In this document: in pieces, positions 61,937 to 64,000 of the stretch
Layout of the letters: each line of letters opens with the position of its first letter
Position numbering within the stretch: the stretch's first letter is position 1
NCBI RefSeq assembly: GCF_005577435.1
Contig: NZ_CP040396.1
Span: forward strand, 3,538,501 to 3,602,500
Direction of reading: 5' to 3'
Source of the DNA: Paenibacillus algicola
GTDB taxonomy: Bacteria; Bacillota; Bacilli; Paenibacillales; Paenibacillaceae
DNA length: 64,000 nucleotides
The notes under the pieces: model-generated
Told to the model about the DNA's origin: nothing
Database searches by the model: none
Seen by the model: the letters and a program-made list of their open reading frames with translations, nothing else
Translations under genes and position numbers: made by a program

Positions 61937-62058
61937 CAGCCTACGAGGTTAGCTGACGGATTCGGGCATATCACAGGCTGCCCTATTCGCTTCTCCTGCA
62001 AAAAGCGAAATTCACCCCAATTACATGGTTCCCCCGTTTTCTTATCGAAACTCGGCTG
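61937..62058 (-). promoter_or_regulatory. c-di-AMP (ydaO-yuaA) riboswitch
   Basis: Conserved blocks in order on the minus strand: ACGGGGGAACCA, GGGGTGAAT, AGGGCAGCC, CCCGAATCCGTCAGCTAACC and CTCGTAGGC. The ends CAGCC and GGCTG pair. These are the landmarks of the ydaO-yuaA class. Upstream of ktrB-ktrA. Confidence 0.95.
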
Positions 62059-62097
62059 ATCTATTCAATTATCGTCATGACGTTCTGACATGATGTG

Positions 62098-62103
62098 ATT
62101 ATA
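62098..62103 (-). promoter_or_regulatory. -10 box of the ktr transcript
   Basis: A perfect TATAAT on the minus strand, about 40 bases before the riboswitch. The -35 is weak (TTGGAT with a 19-base spacer). Confidence 0.5.
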
Positions 62104-62383
62104 ACGCATGCAGCCAGGGAATATCCAAAACCGTTTTTGACGGAAATCCATGTAAAAAGGTTCAAATTAGCCATATTCCAGAATCACAGCATCCCCTTTT
62201 CTGAGGTTTTCGAAATCTTTCCCGTGTTTTCAGTTTTTTTCAAGCTATTTGAAGGTTTCCTTCCTTGGACCATGCGCCCTTATTTGTGCTCCCGGCATCC
62301 CAGCCTATATACTTCTAAATAACAAAGCCTTCAACAGAGTCACCAATCTGAAAAATCCATTTCGCAATATAAGGAGGGACATC

Positions 62384-64000
62384 ATGAATCGGTCAGGCTC
62401 CCCGCTGGTCCTTAGGCCAGATTTCAAGCCCTTGCTCCTGATGGCTTTGGCCGGCTGTATACTGTTTCTCGCCCTGCAGGTGTACCCTGCACTATATTCC
62501 GGGGCGTCAACCCCCCAGCCCATCGACAAATCCGAAGCAGCAGCGGCGGCACAGCGCTTTTATACCGAACAGATGACGCTCAGTCCCGGCAGCAGCCAAG
62601 AGCCCTTAGTGACATATACTGCGCGCTCTGAGCTTTACGGCTACCTGATGAAGGAGAAGCTGGTGCAGCTCTATGACGAACAATTCAAGGAGAAATATCC
62701 TTATGAGCTGTACCGGGTCACTCTCGATCAAGGAAATAGCAACGCCATCCATGTCGATGTCAATATGCATACCGGAGCGATCGCCGGCTTCACCTACGAT
62801 TCGCAGGACTCCGGCTATGAGGGCGCCATGCTGCAGGAGGGCCGGGCGCAGCGGCAGCTGCTGCTCCTGCTCGAAGGAGAGCTGACGCTTGCGGAGAAGC
62901 AGGCTTTAGCTGCCCCTTGGGTACAGCGCGCAGGCTATGATCCCGAGCAGCTGACGATGGTCACAGGCAAACGTGAGCCCGGGCTGATCTACCGGGACCC
63001 TGATGCTAAGGCCGGGGATGCGATGCTGCAGCTTGCCTTTACTTTTGAGAATGGACAGCTTCGTTCTTTCGAGCCGGCTTTTGCCGCTCCTGAATCTCAT
63101 CTGGCTTATGTCGATCAGCAGACCATGGCTGCGGTGCTGCTTACCTTGCTGGGCTACGGGCTGTTCACCCTTCTCCTAGGCATCCTGGCCGTCATTTACA
63201 GCGTCAGAACCCGGATGTACATCTCCTGGAAGCGAGGCGTTCTGCTTGCAGTCATCGTGTTTGTAACGCAAATGCTCAATGTGTACAATATGCTGCCGTC
63301 CTATGAAGCTCAAGGGATGTCGGAGACCATGATCGGCGGGCGGCTTCTCTTCTATGCCGGCTACTCCCTGGTCTTTTCGGCCCTGGTCTACTTCTCTCTT
63401 GCCGGGGGAACAGGGCTGTGGCTCAAAGAGGATGGCTTGAATCCTTTTCCCGAGGTCCGTGAGACCGGTTATGGCCGCTATGTATTGCAGAGCATGAAGC
63501 TGGGTTATGTATGGGCGTTTATCTTGATGGGCGTGCAATCAATGATTTTTGTCGTTCTCGGGCTGACACTGAACACATGGTCAACCATTGACGCCAGCCA
63601 ATCTCCCTACAATATGCTGTATCCGTGGCTGTTCCCTCTGATGGCATGGTTTGCCGGCATCATGGAAGAAACCGTATACCGCCTGTTTGGCATTAAGATG
63701 CTGTCCAAGATATTCCGGAGCACGCTGGCCGCAAGTCTGATTTCGTCCCTGATTTGGGCGCTGGGGCATACGCTGTATCCTATTTTCCCAATCATATCAA
63801 GGCCGATCGAGCTCATCGTTATCGGTTTACTGTTCAGCTTTATCTTTCTGCGGTATGGATATTTGGCGGTCATGTTCTCCCATATCGTCTTTAACAGCAT
63901 CCTGATGGGCTTCAGCCTGGCGATGATGAATGGAACAGGGAACCTGCTCACAGGCATCTTCTACATGCTGCTGCCAGCCATCGTGGGGTATCTGATCCAT
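62384..64000 (+). CDS. CPBP-family intramembrane metalloprotease, cut by the window edge
   Basis: At least 539 aa; no stop before the edge. ATG 62384 has AAGGAGGG at 62371-62378. One N-terminal helix (LLLMALAGCILFLALQVYPAL), then about 210 extracytoplasmic residues with a PepSY-like pattern (VDVNMHTGAIAGF), then several membrane helices. The CPBP (Abi) motifs are present: EETVYR (about 428-433), IWALGHTLYP and FSHIVFN. The family includes prenyl-protein-processing and bacteriocin-immunity proteases. The large outside domain is unusual for it. Substrate unknown. Confidence 0.85.
   Translation, partial: MNRSGSPLVLRPDFKPLLLMALAGCILFLALQVYPALYSGASTPQPIDKSEAAAAAQRFYTEQMTLSPGSSQEPLVTYTARSELYGYLMKEKLVQLYDEQFKEKYPYELYRVTLDQGNSNAIHVDVNMHTGAIAGFTYDSQDSGYEGAMLQEGRAQRQLLLLLEGELTLAEKQALAAPWVQRAGYDPEQLTMVTGKREPGLIYRDPDAKAGDAMLQLAFTFENGQLRSFEPAFAAPESHLAYVDQQTMAAVLLTLLGYGLFTLLLGILAVIYSVRTRMYISWKRGVLLAVIVFVTQMLNVYNMLPSYEAQGMSETMIGGRLLFYAGYSLVFSALVYFSLAGGTGLWLKEDGLNPFPEVRETGYGRYVLQSMKLGYVWAFILMGVQSMIFVVLGLTLNTWSTIDASQSPYNMLYPWLFPLMAWFAGIMEETVYRLFGIKMLSKIFRSTLAASLISSLIWALGHTLYPIFPIISRPIELIVIGLLFSFIFLRYGYLAVMFSHIVFNSILMGFSLAMMNGTGNLLTGIFYMLLPAIVGYLIH

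Noticed and set aside
62095..62322. 75-codon open frame on the plus strand upstream of the CPBP gene
   Set aside because: Overlaps the ktr promoter region, lacks a ribosome site and has low-complexity F/K-rich composition.

Overview
The window looks like a chromosomal segment of a Paenibacillus-type, spore-forming, Gram-positive bacterium. The reasons are a paeninodin-type lasso peptide precursor, three tandem S-layer-homology (SLH) proteins beside a DUF5704-like surface protein, a YjcZ-type small sporulation protein behind a sigma-K-like promoter, B. subtilis-type sdhCAB and ecsAB, a TPP-riboswitch ykoEDC operon and a c-di-AMP-riboswitch ktr operon. I saw no rRNA, tRNA, CRISPR array or insertion sequence.

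Layout. 0-10 kb is accessory: a Wzz-like/BY-kinase exopolysaccharide control pair, a secreted-type right-handed beta-helix (pectate-lyase-like) protein divergent from a VanZ-family gene, a compact lasso peptide locus (cyclase, 41-aa precursor, HPr-kinase-like peptide kinase), an LCP-family cell-wall ligase, and a PilZ-like gene divergent from a small Xre-family regulator. Four promoter regions in this block carry a GATAC-N5-GTATC palindrome, usually in sets, and one group lies directly upstream of the Xre gene, so this looks like one small regulon. 10-27 kb is mostly housekeeping: gltB, a yhgE/tetR pair, a diacylglycerol-type glycosyltransferase, an MBL-fold hydrolase, a SleB-like hydrolase, thpR, a 2-hydroxyacid dehydrogenase, a TRM11-like methyltransferase, a luciferase-like oxidoreductase and dgt. 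27-30.3 kb is a small phage-like island: YvrJ, ArpU, Xre, ImmA/IrrE, a divergent second IF-3 with a LexA-like box upstream, and debris. 30.3-38 kb is the SLH triplication plus the DUF5704-like protein, probably one operon.

38-64 kb holds thiamine-precursor uptake (ykoEDC), psd, two short-chain dehydrogenases, an AraC regulator, an aminotransferase, the YjcZ peptide, ecsAB, a DEVD-variant RNA helicase, cheX, a LysR gene with a histidinol-phosphatase, a Tat-type phosphoesterase overlapping a potassium channel, sdhCAB with a divergent LysR regulator, ktrB-ktrA, and a CPBP membrane protease that runs off the right edge.

The two strongest leads are (1) the operator-linked block joining exopolysaccharide control, a beta-helix protein, VanZ and a lasso peptide to one Xre regulator, and (2) the lasso locus itself, which has cyclase, precursor and kinase but no leader-binding protein, protease or exporter between its promoter and its terminator. 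Several short genes (41, 49, 40, 40 and 42 aa) were found by direct reading.
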